Source of the DNA: Zygnema cylindricum
Lineage: Eukaryota > Streptophyta > Zygnematophyceae > Zygnematales > Zygnemataceae
DNA: 44,861 nucleotides
Assembly (NCBI GenBank): GCA_037447655.1
Contig: JBBHKE010000276.1
Location: forward strand, 188,001-232,861
Direction: 5' to 3'
Positions 19,986 to 30,040 of this stretch are shown here, in pieces; the first letter of the stretch is position 1; the number at the start of each line of letters is the position of its first letter. The notes under the pieces were generated by a model, which was not told the origin of the DNA, searched no databases, and was given only the letters and a program-made list of their open reading frames with translations. The translations under genes were made by a program, and so were the position numbers.

Positions 19986-20771
19986 ATTTTGGAGGAGCTG
20001 AAGGTGTCTTTTATAGCCAGATGGGAGATGGCACACAACCCCATATACGCTGCTGGCTTTGTACTCGATCCCGAGTACCAAAGTGATGCCGATGGTCAAC
20101 TTTCAAATGTGAAAGTAATGGAAGGTTTTCAAATGATGCTTGATAAGATGTTACCAAATGTGGCGGACCAGGCTGCGGCCTACAATGAGTTGTCGAAGTA
20201 TAAAGGTTATGAGGCCATATTTGAGAGGGAGGTGACAAAGACGTGTGCTAAGCACATGCCAGGGTGGAAGTGGTGGCAGCAGTTTGAGGCTGTCACCCTT
20301 GTCTAGAAAGTAGCAATTTGGATCCTTGCCCAGTGCACAGTCGCCAGCTCATGTGAGAGGAATTGGTCAACCTACGACCATATTCACTCTAAGAAAAGGA
20401 ACAGATTGACAACTAAAAGAGCCAATGATTTGGTTTGGGTCTTAAGCAATCTCAGATTATTACAAAGCACCAGGGATGTTAGTTATGAAGAAGAAATGGT
20501 AGCATGGGAGGAAGAGGTAGGGGAGGTAGGAGAAGAAGAGTTTCATCATGTTTGACATAGATTTAGAGTAAAGAGAGATAGGGGTGATATATACATATTC
20601 ATGTGCAATGAGTTGACATATTTTTAATGTGAAAATCAGATCATATCCACCAGATTAAAAAAAAGTTTGTTTTTTTTTTGTTTTAATGTGAACTTTGTCT
20701 TTTTTGATTGTGGATATTTTTTTTTATTGTGGACTTTTTTTAACAAGGACATCCGTTGCTGTGACACCGTA

Positions 20772-20931
20772 GCTGCGCTGGTCGAACACCGCAGCAATGG
20801 CAGTCTGGTCGCTGCGCTGGTCGAACAACGCAGCCATAGCAGTCTGGTCGCTGCGATGGTCGAACACCACAGCCATGGCAGTCTGGTCGCTGCGCTGGTC
20901 GAACACCGCAGCATAGCAGTCTGGTCGCTGG
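20772..20931 (+). repeat. 39-bp minisatellite, about four units, inside the hAT element
   Basis: Units start GCTGCGCTGGTCGAACACCG at 20772, 20811, 20850 and 20889 (the last is 38 bases) and end GGCAGTCTGGTC. Each unit contains GCTGCG and CGCAGC 12 bases apart, so each can fold as a small hairpin. It is GC-rich in an AT-rich context, between the transposase stop and the right terminal repeat. Open frames across it are repeat artefacts. Confidence 0.9.
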
Positions 20932-21171
20932 TACAATGACGACAGTTTGCTCGCTGGTTTTAGCAACGAGATTACCTCGCCGCTTGTTCGTTGCACTTCC
21001 AGTTTTTTAGGGTATTGATTATTGAATATTTCAAAAATTTGAAATTTGAACGTCAAAAAAAAGTACGAATTTTAAAAATTCCGAAATCGTTTGATGCGCA
21101 CTTTACGTAGTAATCGTTAGTTTAATCCGTGCGTGTTATGCGCATGGGACATCTATGACCTAGTCAGATTA

Positions 21172-21420
21172 CTTTAGAGTACGGATAGAAAATACCGTAA
21201 CATTCTTTACAGTGCCGTGATTGGTTAGATAGGCAGTAGGAGAATTTATTAGTATAAATTCTAAGACTTAGTGTTTTTATGCATTCCTTGTACAAGGTTT
21301 TAAAGGGCACATTTTGTGCATTTTAAAGGATATTCGTTAGGCTATATCTCTTGGTTTAACTAGGCGATTAGCTTGAAACTTTGTGAGGTGTCAGCACACG
21401 CGGTAAACTGTACTCAAGTT
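21172..21420 (+). repeat. Possible family-I LTR U3 fragment
   Basis: Blocks such as GTGATTGGTTAGATAGGCAGTAG and GACTTAGTGTTTTTA (20 bases or less shared at a time) resemble the pre-TATA part of LTR1 near 3700-3780. No ends can be set. The hAT element may have inserted in or next to it. Confidence 0.35.
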
Positions 21421-21545
21421 TAGTTTGGGGCCGTTTGGCCATATTGATTGCTTTATGCAGTGGGTCAAAGTCGATATGTTGAGTGCTTCCTCTTTTGGTT
21501 CTGTGATGGCGTGTGATTTAGCGGCAGTTAGTGTTGCTCCAGATG

Positions 21546-22573
21546 TCATAGAACAACATTTCGTAACACGGCAACAATCCATAACAACAATAGTTGAAAG
21601 AAGGAAGATAAAAGGTTACACTCATTGTAAAGCCACAGATAGTCGTTGATGATAAAAATAAATAACGACTGAAGCAGGAGGACTTCGATGGCCCCTTCTC
21701 TCGAAAGAGCGTTGACCATAAGTATAAAGGAACATGTCCAAAGTAACTCTCGAACAACCAAATACATTGACCACCATCGAACAAAGTCATCCTTAGTACT
21801 TAAGTGTGCATAATCACGTTTTTTCTTAGCGGTGTTGCCCGTTGCCAGTCTAACATGTCGACCCGTTTGACCAACAACTCTATCCGAGGCAAGGTTCACC
21901 AAAAAAATGTCACCAAACACACGACGTGCACCATTGAGCAGTATAAGATCACTTCGGCACGATAGAATTACATGTGAAAACTCTTGTCGAACAAAATATC
22001 CCCCTTTGGAAAGAATAGTTGCAATGTTGACATGAATAATGTCGGGCACCTAAATCGACCCCCCCTCACTAGAAGAAAGCAAATGGAAGCCATCGGGCTG
22101 AATGACAGGGTTGCACGAACAAACAAGAGAGGCGTGAATGAAGGAGGCCAAGCCCAGACCTAAAGATGGTGGTGAATTGAGGAAGCATGAAACATAGAGT
22201 GGATAAAATAGATGTAGCCAACACCCAAGCTTCAAAACCAAAGATGACACGCAAAGAATAAACGGAAGCGCCTCAAGAAGCTCGGAGTTAATGGTGGCGA
22301 CAACCTTATCATAAACTGATTCATAGACGCGCGCAACCGGCTTCGTAATAAGGGTGGGGAAACCAACATATCCGCTAAAGTAGGTTGATGTAGAACAGGA
22401 TGCCTCCAAATGAATCGCTGGAAGTCAAAGATGCCATCCAAAGCATGTGGGACAAAGGTAGCAAGAACTAGATCATCACCAACCAACAATCTAGAGACAA
22501 GAGTAGAGGGAATAAGCCACCAACTTCGTAAGTGGGCAACATGTGCCCCACTTGTTGTAGATATTAAATCCAA
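21546..22573 (-). pseudogene. Degenerate non-LTR reverse transcriptase C-terminal region
   Basis: Overlapping reverse frames of 113-167 codons. Key stretches are FEAWVLATSILSTL, CSCNPVIQPDGFHLLSS, then across a stop PDIIHVNIATILSKGGYFV and RSDLILLNGARRVFG, and AKKKRDYAHLSTKDDFV. This order resembles the RT-associated C-terminal tail with a C-x-C-G...D-x-x-G-x-H motif, a Hd-x-i helix, R-P-A-D-I/V-L-V and a K-x-x-K-Y segment. Several key residues are changed and two frame breaks occur. I place it as a dead LINE-like element by pattern only; it could be another mobile protein. Confidence 0.45.
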
Positions 22574-22810
22574 CCCTCTTATAAAGGCGGGAAGGGATAC
22601 CTAAATGCAATACTAGGCCCAAAATAGCAATCAAAATCCCCACGACTTATCAAGCGAACGGATACCAAACAACTTCAAAGTCGATGCATCGCAATGTCAA
22701 CATTCATAAAGACCACGACTATGGAAATTTGATAGTTTCAAGTTTGTGATAGATGCTAATATTATTGATATCCAACCCTACAAAATTTGTACATTATTTT
22801 TTACCAGACA

Positions 22811-23008
22811 AAACATATTTGGCCAAATTGTCAACGTACACCTGATTGGACAGAAATTGTAATCAAGGTGCAAGACAAAATCATTACAATACAATACTCA
22901 AACACATTTAAACATATTCGGCCAAATTGTCAACGTACACCTGATTGGACAGAAATTGTAATCAAGGTGCAAGACAAAATCATTACAATACAATACTCAA
23001 ACACATTT
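22811..23008 (+). repeat. 99-bp tandem duplication 3' of fucosyltransferase copy 1
   Basis: Units 22811-22909 and 22910-23008 are almost identical (AAACATATTTGGCCAAATTG versus AAACATATTCGGCCAAATTG at the start). The equivalent place beside copy 2 (about 32230-32330) has a single unit, so the duplication came after the segmental duplication. Confidence 0.9.
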
Positions 23009-23219
23009 TTCACCCTCGATTTCAAGGAAAGAAAGTCGTTTGAAATGGAGGAATAATGGCATTTGAAGAGAATGAGTAATGGGCACGGATATTGACAATT
23101 TCAATATATGGAAGCATCATAGTTTAAACACCAAAAAGATCGATATCGAGACTTCTGAAAAAAGTACACATATTGTCAAAACCTTGTTGATATATAACAC
23201 CACCAATTCTCGTTCTTAC

Positions 23220-23815
23220 TGTTCAAGAAAATATGAATGCAATTCAGTGTTGATAACTCTATTTTGTGAATTTGCGTCGAAAAAAAAAATAAAAAAAATA
23301 TTACTAATTATAGCGCTTAATGCCAATTTGTATGTCAATTTTGTAACGTCAATGCTGAGCTGGGACCTGTACTATTTCAGCTACAAGTGTCCTAACAACA
23401 TTCGTCAATATACGTACTTGTGGAGTTTGGAAATCGTACGAAACATATACATTATAGTAAAATTCAGCAATATTTTTGGTTACTTCATGTTATTTTATTC
23501 TTTATATTAAGTAATGTTCCTGCTTTTCCGGCAGCGAACGTGGAAAGTTAATTTACGTACAAAACCCACTTAACTTAGCAAAAATGATAAATCACATGGA
23601 CATTTGACACAAAAAACATGCTTGTCGTACATAACGGTAATTTTTACAAACATAATATAAAGTGGTTAACACTAAATGAAAAATTTCCATATTAGTGTTA
23701 ACTCTATTTTAATGTTAATAACCCTAATTTATGATTTTGGGCCGAAAAAAGCCGCAACAAAATTAGTGTTATTAACACTAACAACAATGAGATGTTTAGT
23801 TTCTATCAAACATGG
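23220..23815. mobile_element. Insertion in the 3' flank of copy 1, TIR-element related
   Basis: Flanking sequence on both sides (up to about 23215 and from about 23815) aligns with 32515-32560 next to copy 2 without a gap of this size, so about 0.6 kb was gained here or lost there. It contains TTAGTGTTATTAACACTAAC, typical of the ends of the TIR family at 12.3, 29.8 and 40.0 kb. Exact ends not resolved. Confidence 0.4.
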
Positions 23816-24565
23816 GTCAGATTGATAATTAACACTAAGCAACTCTAAAAGAATGAAATGTACAACTAACACTAATCACGACGCTTTAGAAAACATGTGT
23901 TTAGCTTTTATTAACCCGGAATTTATTAAATTTCTACGAGGAGAAAATCAAAAACATACAGCGATCGAACAATTTCCTCCTTTCCCGGTTTGTTCTTCAC
24001 AAGCCATATTGTCAAACCACTTATCAATATCGTCAATAAAAGCGTTTTCTCTCCCCACAAAATGGTGAAACTTTTCCCTCTTAGCCAAACACATTAACCC
24101 GGCCGAGAAATTGTCCTTCGTGAGCTCCTCTATGATTTTGTCGTCTTGTCTTTGTTGCTCCGAAGAAACTTCCAGTTCCACCGACCATCCCTCACTAGCT
24201 TTGATCTTATTGGCTCGTCTCAAAGAGAGACGAACTCGGTGGACGGCAACACTCCAAGACGAAACTGCCGTACCCATAAATACTGTGGCATGTTGACATA
24301 ATTCTTGCTCTATAATGGAGATCATGGTATTTCCCAACTGTTTCACCGAAAACAAAAAAAAGAGAAAGAAGGTGTTTCACAACCGTTTTACCGGAAACAA
24401 AAAAAAGAGAAAGAGGCATACGTCAACTTATTGCTACTGGTTCTTTTTTTTTTTTTTTTTCGGTGGAACTATAAACAACGGATCGAGAGTGATCGACAAG
24501 AAATTGCTAGCTGCATTTTCAAATAGGAAAAGCTCATTGATGGATCTAAATTAATATTATCTATT

Positions 24566-24830
24566 ATGAGTCCCTTTCCCTCAACAGCTCCTCTATTCCC
24601 CCCCTTTCTCCCCTCCGTCCCTCTCTGTTACCATCCATATCGACTCCCCCTTCATTTCATTCCTCCAATTCTCTATCCACCTTCCATTTCTCTTCCTCCA
24701 TTTCCTCCCTCCCTCCTTCCTCTTCCCTCTTCCCTGGGTCACTCCCCCTCCTCTGTTCCATTTTTCTCTCCTACACTTCCCTCCCTCCATGGCTCTCCCA
24801 CATGTTCCTCACACTTTCCAAAAAGGTGAG
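24566..24830. repeat. Pyrimidine-rich tract in last intron of copy 1
   Basis: About 260 bp almost all C and T on the forward strand (CCCTCC, CTTCCC runs). It begins right after TATCTATTATGAGTC, the same point at which copy 2 begins a purine tract on the forward strand (33250). Open frames here are composition artefacts. Confidence 0.8.
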
Positions 24831-25009
24831 TATAAACATGCGATACATTTTTTAAGAGCCCAATGAATTTGTTAAAAGCCCATGATAAATTTCAACACTA
24901 TTTCTCATTTTTACTGTTCACCATTTGATGTTTGGAGGCAATTCTTCTAAGTCATTTCTACTTACTTCCTTCGACCTGTGATATAAAGTCACACATAAGA
25001 AACCTTCGC

Positions 25010-25065
25010 AGGAAAAAAAAAAAAAAAGAGGAAGAAAGAAAGAAAGAAAGGAAAAAAAAAAAACC
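25010..25065 (+). repeat. A-rich run with (GAAA)n
   Basis: A-run, then GAAAGAAAGAAAGAAAGG, then A-run, next to the donor of exon 25261-25121 (intronic). The equivalent place in copy 2 (39570-39600) is shorter. Confidence 0.7.
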
Positions 25066-27978
25066 ATGACGATTTGGAAATATTTCTTCTAGGTCATTTT
25101 TAAAAGTTTGAAATGCTTACATTCCATTGGTCCGGTCCAAGCCCCATTAATTTTCCGATCCCAATGTTATCCAATTGTGGACCGTCTTTAAAACCGGGAA
25201 AGTGCGGACATTCCCAAAGACCGGCGACTCGGTAACCCTCGTCTCTCAAAGTTTGTACCACCTTGGAAAACCCACCAGAAAAAACACCTTTTTTTTTCGT
25301 TCAAATTCAAATTCAAATTCAAATTCAAGTTCAATCTAAACCAAAATTAAAGCAAATGCAAAAGCAAAAAACAAAAAACAAAAATCAAAACGAAAAGAAA
25401 ATAGAAAAAAATTGAAATCGAGGTTGATATACGTAACCAAAAGTCAAAATCAAGATTGAAATAGGTAGCGATTTTTTTTCCTAACCTTTGTTATAAATGC
25501 ACATCCACCCAATCTCAGCCATCCGTCAGTGGCCAACCAGATAGCAGAAACGCCACTTTCGTCTGCTAGCTGTCGAATTGCTCGTATGACATCAGCAAGT
25601 TCAACTACCACTCCGAAATGCTTTCCTGATTTGCAAAAACACCTCAAAAGGGTCAATAGTTTCAATACGAACCCATGAAAAAAAATTCAATAAATAGGAT
25701 CAATCAGAGGTTTTTTTCTACAGAATAATCGCAAACTGGAAGACTATTTGGAGACCGAGCTTTCAAAGATTTTCGAAAATAAATTGTGCAAGTTTTGAAG
25801 TTCGAAAGGAATGGTACAAGTGACGTTTTGGACTTATTTAACTCAAGGTATTTGAAATAGCCATGCTTTTTTATCAATTACCGAAAGAAATTTAAATACA
25901 ACAAGTTAATGAAGTTCAAAAACGTCATACAAACATTGGTCGGTCCAAAAAAATAATTATTGTGAATGTTTAAATTGTCAAAATTTGTGTTTCTCCATAT
26001 GACAAACCTGAATGGAATGTAGTACGACCATAATCTGTTGGTCAAACCCTTAGATCTGCGTTTTAGAGTAGTAATTAACTCACGTTTTAGTGATCCTTTT
26101 ACCTTTAATGACTTAGTTTATGGACATCTAGTTTATGAACATTGAAGTTGATTTTTCAAAGAATACAATATTCAGAACATCTAGAAACTTTATACGTGGA
26201 TGAATCAATATTCCACATACATTTGGGTTACAATCGCAACTATCAAAAGTCAAAACGCCAATTCTAAAAGCAACTTATTTTTAGCACTGAAATTGTACTT
26301 TTTACTCACGATAACTCACTATAAACACCCAAACAACACACAACTGGCCTGACTTTGGGAGTAGAGTAAACTCCCAATACTTGCGTAATCCAAAAGATAT
26401 GTCCAGTTACAGTATGCTATTGCAAAACAAGAAAACACAAAAAAAAAGTCGTACCGTTACAATTTTTCGCAGTCTTCCACTTAGGATCTGGAGAAAGAAC
26501 CTCTGGCGCTGCCGGAGTGGCTCCAAAAGGACATCGAAGAAAACATCGACCGACTCCGAACTCTCCACATCCTGACTCCCAAAATCGCCAATGGACTGTC
26601 CACCACAAAACCAGCCTTCGTTTGAGAGAAAAAAAAACTGTAAAAGGTTGAAAAGGGGCGAAAACAGCGCCAGGAAAAACCTGCAATAAGTTCCTTGTCT
26701 GATCTCAAAAACTTTTTACCACTCAAAATTTCAGTTCTTACCTGCCACATACGGCTCCAGCGACCCAAAAGCGAGTTTTCGAATCTCTCTCGCAGCTAAA
26801 TTCACCATATCCGTATGTTGAAGATAAGGACCTATTCCCAAAAAAGCCCCGCGCCATCGTAAACCAGGAATCCCCCCATAGCTACGCATCTCCTGTTTTC
26901 GTTTCCAAATTGCAATACCACATCTTTCGAGGACGACCAACTTCGAGAAACTAATCGCTTTAGAATCTGCACAAGAGACGCAACGGATAGTCCTCACACA
27001 GTAAAAGTTGCACAGAAAAAATAATGATGACAAGTTCCACATCACGTGGGTTAGTTTGCTTTTTAAGTGGAAACAAATAACTCCTAGAGATGATGGCCTC
27101 ATTCACTTAAGGAAATATTTAAAGCGTGCTTGTAAAAATAATTTATTTTTGAAATAGCTCTAGATAATTTTGTTTTTAAGGGAAAGAAGAAAAACGTATA
27201 AATTTCTTACCTTGATGGGTAGGCCATCTTGGCAGAAAAATAAACATAATAAAAAAATGCATTTTACTACCAAAGACGTCAGGTTAGCAACAATAATTTA
27301 ATCGAGGTAGATAAAATAACTTTGCAGAGTATACGATAAGTATACGAAAGAGTAATCCCACGGCAAGTTAGTACGATAACCAACATCAACAACAATGTTC
27401 TAAACTTCAGGAAAAAAAAGAGCGTCAAGATGTGAAATGTCTAGGAATTCACATTCAGTTTTAATCAAATAGAAAAGAATACCGGTGGAAGTACGAAGTG
27501 ACTCACTGTTTCCTTGGAGATTTTATCCCAAGGTTCAGAATCCTGCCAAGGAATGGCATCCTGTTTAATAAAAACATCGAGAGATCCGTTACAGTTAACA
27601 GAATTCATGCAATCCTCCAAAGAAGCCACTGAAACAAAGCGCGATAATTGACTCAAATTGTATCGATCTCCGATATTTTGACCCAAACCGGGAGCGTCTC
27701 GCATACGCGGGGCTGTCAGTCAATCCCCCCCAAAAAGAACAAAAAAGTGTCACATTAGATCTTTTCCAAAAACCTATTTTTAACGAAAACAAACAGGATT
27801 ATAAGGGTGATAATTGCAGGAAACAACGATAATAATCTTTGATCGAGTCCTCGGCAAAGAAGTAAGAAAAAAAATTATTCGAGCATTTCCCCAGAAGCTG
27901 TTTTTGATGAAAACAAATGGGAACAACAGTTAGGTTACTTGCAGGAAACAACAACACCAAAAAAAAAAACAAAAAAAC

Positions 27979-28010
<32 letters not shown>

Positions 28011-28206
28011 AATGAGTCCTTGTTAGTCGAGGGAAGCTCTCACACTCATGCCGTTTCGGTCCATCGGGAAGAAGCGGAAGACAAAAAGTTCGATTTAGTA
28101 TTAGAGAAATGACCGCCATGGAAATTGGTTCTACAAGAAGGTTATTGGCTCCTCTGTTGGAGCGCAAAACTGGGATAAAGAAATCCTGTTCACCAGATTT
28201 TGACAC

Positions 28207-29284
28207 CTGTCCAAAAGGAAGAAGGATTTTAAAAATTCCTTTCTGAGGTGGCACAAAAATCGGCTTTAGAAAAAAATCCCATTTTTATCTAAAATAATAA
28301 AATATTCATAGAAAACTCAAACGTATGAAAGTATTTTTTTCAAAAACCCCAATTATGAGAATCCCAAAAGCTACAGCTTCTTTAACACTCCTTTAGGTAG
28401 GGAGGGAGGGAGGGAGGGAGGGAGGGAGGGAGGGAGGGAGGGAGGGAAATACTCTAAGAAAACAAAAAAAGACATTTTAATCAATATTTTTGTCTATTTT
28501 CCATTCGCTCGTTCTTTTAATTTTATTTTTAAATTTTCTTTGGGCAAAAATGGACAAAAAAAATTGTCTTTTCCTTCTTTTTCGTTTTTGCTTTCCTTTT
28601 CATTTCCGCCCGAAATTTTAAAATTATTTAAAAAAAAACATAACAAAATTATTTATAAGCATACGGTTTTCACGCTGGTCTCAACTCGACAAAAAAATAA
28701 AGCAAAAAAAAGAGCAATCTCTTTCAAATTTCTTTCAAATTTTAGCTTTTTTCAGTCTCCATTTTTGAAATCCAAAAACGAAATACTTGAAGGTAGGCGT
28801 AAGTTAAGATAAAATGTACGGAAATCCGTACGGCGATCGTACGGCAGGCGTAGGAACAGCATTACCTCGGACAATACGAATACGTGGCATGAAGAAAGTA
28901 TCACGGCAGCCATTGGATGATAGCCAGCAGCCATGGATACGCACGTGCGAAATTGATCGCAGGAGTGGCGTCGCTATGTTCCAAAACAACAATAATTAAA
29001 AAATAAACGTTGTCACAAAAAAAAAAGTTGTAGCGTACGGTTTTGTCCCAAACAACAATAATAATTAATAAGGGTGTGTGCCCATGTAATCGGGAGGTGT
29101 GGACAACTTTAAGACTTTACTGAGGTGTAATATTTAAGGGCGTGTCCCCATGTAACCGATATTTTGAAACGTTATTTTGGAATTTAGCGCTGATTTTACG
29201 GTGTACTTTTCAAAGTGTGCCTATGTCAATCGTTACTTGCGCGTTCATTATTTTGAATATGTGGCAGTTGTATACGTCGCCAAT
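28207..29284. other. Upstream flank of copy 1, no gene recognised
   Basis: Holds a (GGGA)n microsatellite at 28396-28447 and A/T-rich DNA. Reading frames near 28750-29000 overlap on both strands and show no clear signal anchor, so I could not place a first exon. GTACGG motifs cluster near 28815-28850. Confidence 0.45.
28396..28447 (+). repeat. (GGGA)n microsatellite
   Basis: About twelve GGGA units upstream of the first visible exon of copy 1. Copy 2 has a (GGGAA/GGGGA)n tract in a comparable upstream place at 44706-44753. Confidence 0.92.
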
Positions 29285-29290
29285 ACTTGC

Positions 29291-29485
29291 GACACCTGTA
29301 GACGCCAACAAACTGCTGACATTTGTAGACGCCGACGATCTCGGAACAAACTGCGGACATTTGTACGCCGCAAAGAGCTCCTGACATACTGGGACAATTG
29401 TCGACGCCGACTGTCATTTGTTGACGCCCACACGTGAACGACATAAGCAATTGCCTACGTCTACAAAATGACATTTGTAGACGCC
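29291..29485 (+). repeat. Six dispersed copies of a 16-bp motif
   Basis: GACATTTGTAGACGCC and close variants start at 29291, 29318, 29356 (short), 29393, 29412 and 29470, with irregular spacing. Related GACGGTTGTAGACG copies recur near 30783-30885, and TCTACAAAATGACATTTGTAGA at 29460-29480 is partly inverted. Function unknown. Confidence 0.75.
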
Positions 29486-29770
29486 CACAAGTGGACAACA
29501 TAAGCAAACGGACAAACAAAAAAAAAAATCGTGCATTCTCCCAACTGCAAAAAAACAAATGAAAACTTTTGACGCGTGCAACCCAGGCTTTCTATTCGTC
29601 AATAGGGTAGTATTTTGATTAAAAACAGGTCGCGATTTGATTTCAGTGCAAGTGTGAAGATGAGCTGGAAGTGGGTCGCGATGATAATACTGCCAAATCG
29701 CCGTACCTTTCAAGTTCCAAGATGACACAAAATGTATTTGAGTTTTTGCCATTGTTCGTACGGCGTTATA
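29486..29770. other. No gene recognised
   Basis: Between the motif cluster and the palindrome. Reverse frames of about 110 codons exist, but they run through the repeats and show no family. Confidence 0.4.
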
Positions 29771-29798
29771 AGTGGCGAAAAAATCATTACCACTAACA

Positions 29799-29836
29799 GC
29801 GATACACGGTGTACTGTACAGTACACCGTGTATCGC
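29799..29836. repeat. Perfect 38-bp palindrome
   Basis: The arm GCGATACACGGTGTACTGT is followed directly by its reverse complement. With imperfect extension the symmetry runs from about 29750 to 29890. It is best explained as the right end of one TIR element and the left end of the next, joined by TA-CTGTACAG-TA. Confidence 0.92.
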
Positions 29837-30040
29837 TATTAGTGTTATTTTTTTCTTCGCCGCTTAAAACATCTTTTATCCGTACACACATGTCGGATTG
29901 TGGATTCGATTGTGGCGCTTGAAAGGTTAGACTCCCAGTTTCCGATTGCCGGTCTCAAATTGAAAATCGGACAGTTGTGTACGGAGAAATTATATTTTAA
30001 GTGGCAAAAATACATTAACACTGATAGCGATGCACGGTTG
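29824..30040. mobile_element. 217-bp MITE with long terminal inverted repeats
   Basis: The left end CACCGTGTATCGCTATTAGT and the reverse complement of the right end, CAACCGTGCATCGCTATCAG, continue to match imperfectly for about 60 bases (both arms reach CTTAAAA and CCGTACAC). TA precedes the left end. Fold-back structure, no coding capacity. The family also occurs at 12.3-12.9 and 40.0-41.2 kb. Confidence 0.65.

Larger units (their letters stand above)
18333..20555 (+). pseudogene. hAT transposase (BED finger, DUF659-type), broken
   Basis: The N-terminus has the BED-type finger CLYCNFEYN...RIRNHLL and the following ACILCPDEVKAEL segment usual in plant hAT proteins. The catalytic core follows: ITSDGWTD near 19190 (first Asp), VVTDSAPLNKTVASLL near 19360 (second Asp), and TPCSAHVFDLMLEDWG. 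The C-terminal dimerisation domain reads SSCERNWSTYDHIHSK, RNRLTTKRANDLVWV and NLRLL near 20350-20460. It is broken by tandem duplications of 157 bp (18534-18847) and 56 bp (19071-19182), both of which shift the frame, by stops at about 19018, 19655 and 20304, and by an insertion of 30 bp (19926-19985). The TGA at 20553-20555 ends it. Otherwise nearly full length. Confidence 0.88.
18102..21163 (+). mobile_element. hAT DNA transposon with terminal inverted repeats
   Basis: The left end CTAGTCCATAGAAGTCCCAT matches the reverse complement of the right end, CTAGGTCATAGATGTCCCAT, at 17 of 20 positions. The 8-base flanks TCAGGTAC (18094-18101) and TCAGATTA (21164-21171) agree at 5 of 8, compatible with an eroded hAT-type duplication. 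The 3.06-kb interior holds a broken transposase gene and a 39-bp minisatellite. Boundaries are good; the target duplication is tentative. Confidence 0.72.
23948..28206 (-). pseudogene. O-fucosyltransferase-like gene, copy 1 (frameshifted)
   Basis: GDP-fucose O-fucosyltransferase-type enzyme of the secretory pathway by family. Exons read in reverse, with GT/AG borders and matching phases: 28206-28044, 27712-27507, 26966-26742, 26595-26455, 25625-25486, 25261-25121, 24337-23948 (stop). Motifs in order: RGANNLL and LNRTFCLPLLPD (donor-binding start); [17 protein letters not shown]; the junction of exons 3 and 4 creates YVAVHWRFWE, the HxR box; [29 protein letters not shown] near the C-terminus. 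Exon 3 lacks four bases present in copy 2 (near 26870), which brings TAG at 26832-26834 into frame. The N-terminal exon(s) with a membrane anchor were not found, so the first exon listed is internal. Confidence 0.8.

Noticed and set aside
20636-21056. Repeat proteins on both strands around 20.7-21.0 kb
   Set aside because: The 39-bp minisatellite is divisible by three and open by chance on both strands.
28752-28992. Candidate first exon of fucosyltransferase copy 1 (reverse frames with hydrophobic start)
   Set aside because: No convincing donor with the right phase, overlapping frames on both strands, and no copy-2 counterpart inside the window to confirm it.
29291-29485. A CRISPR-like array
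   Set aside because: Motif spacing is irregular, units are degenerate and short, and the genome is eukaryotic.
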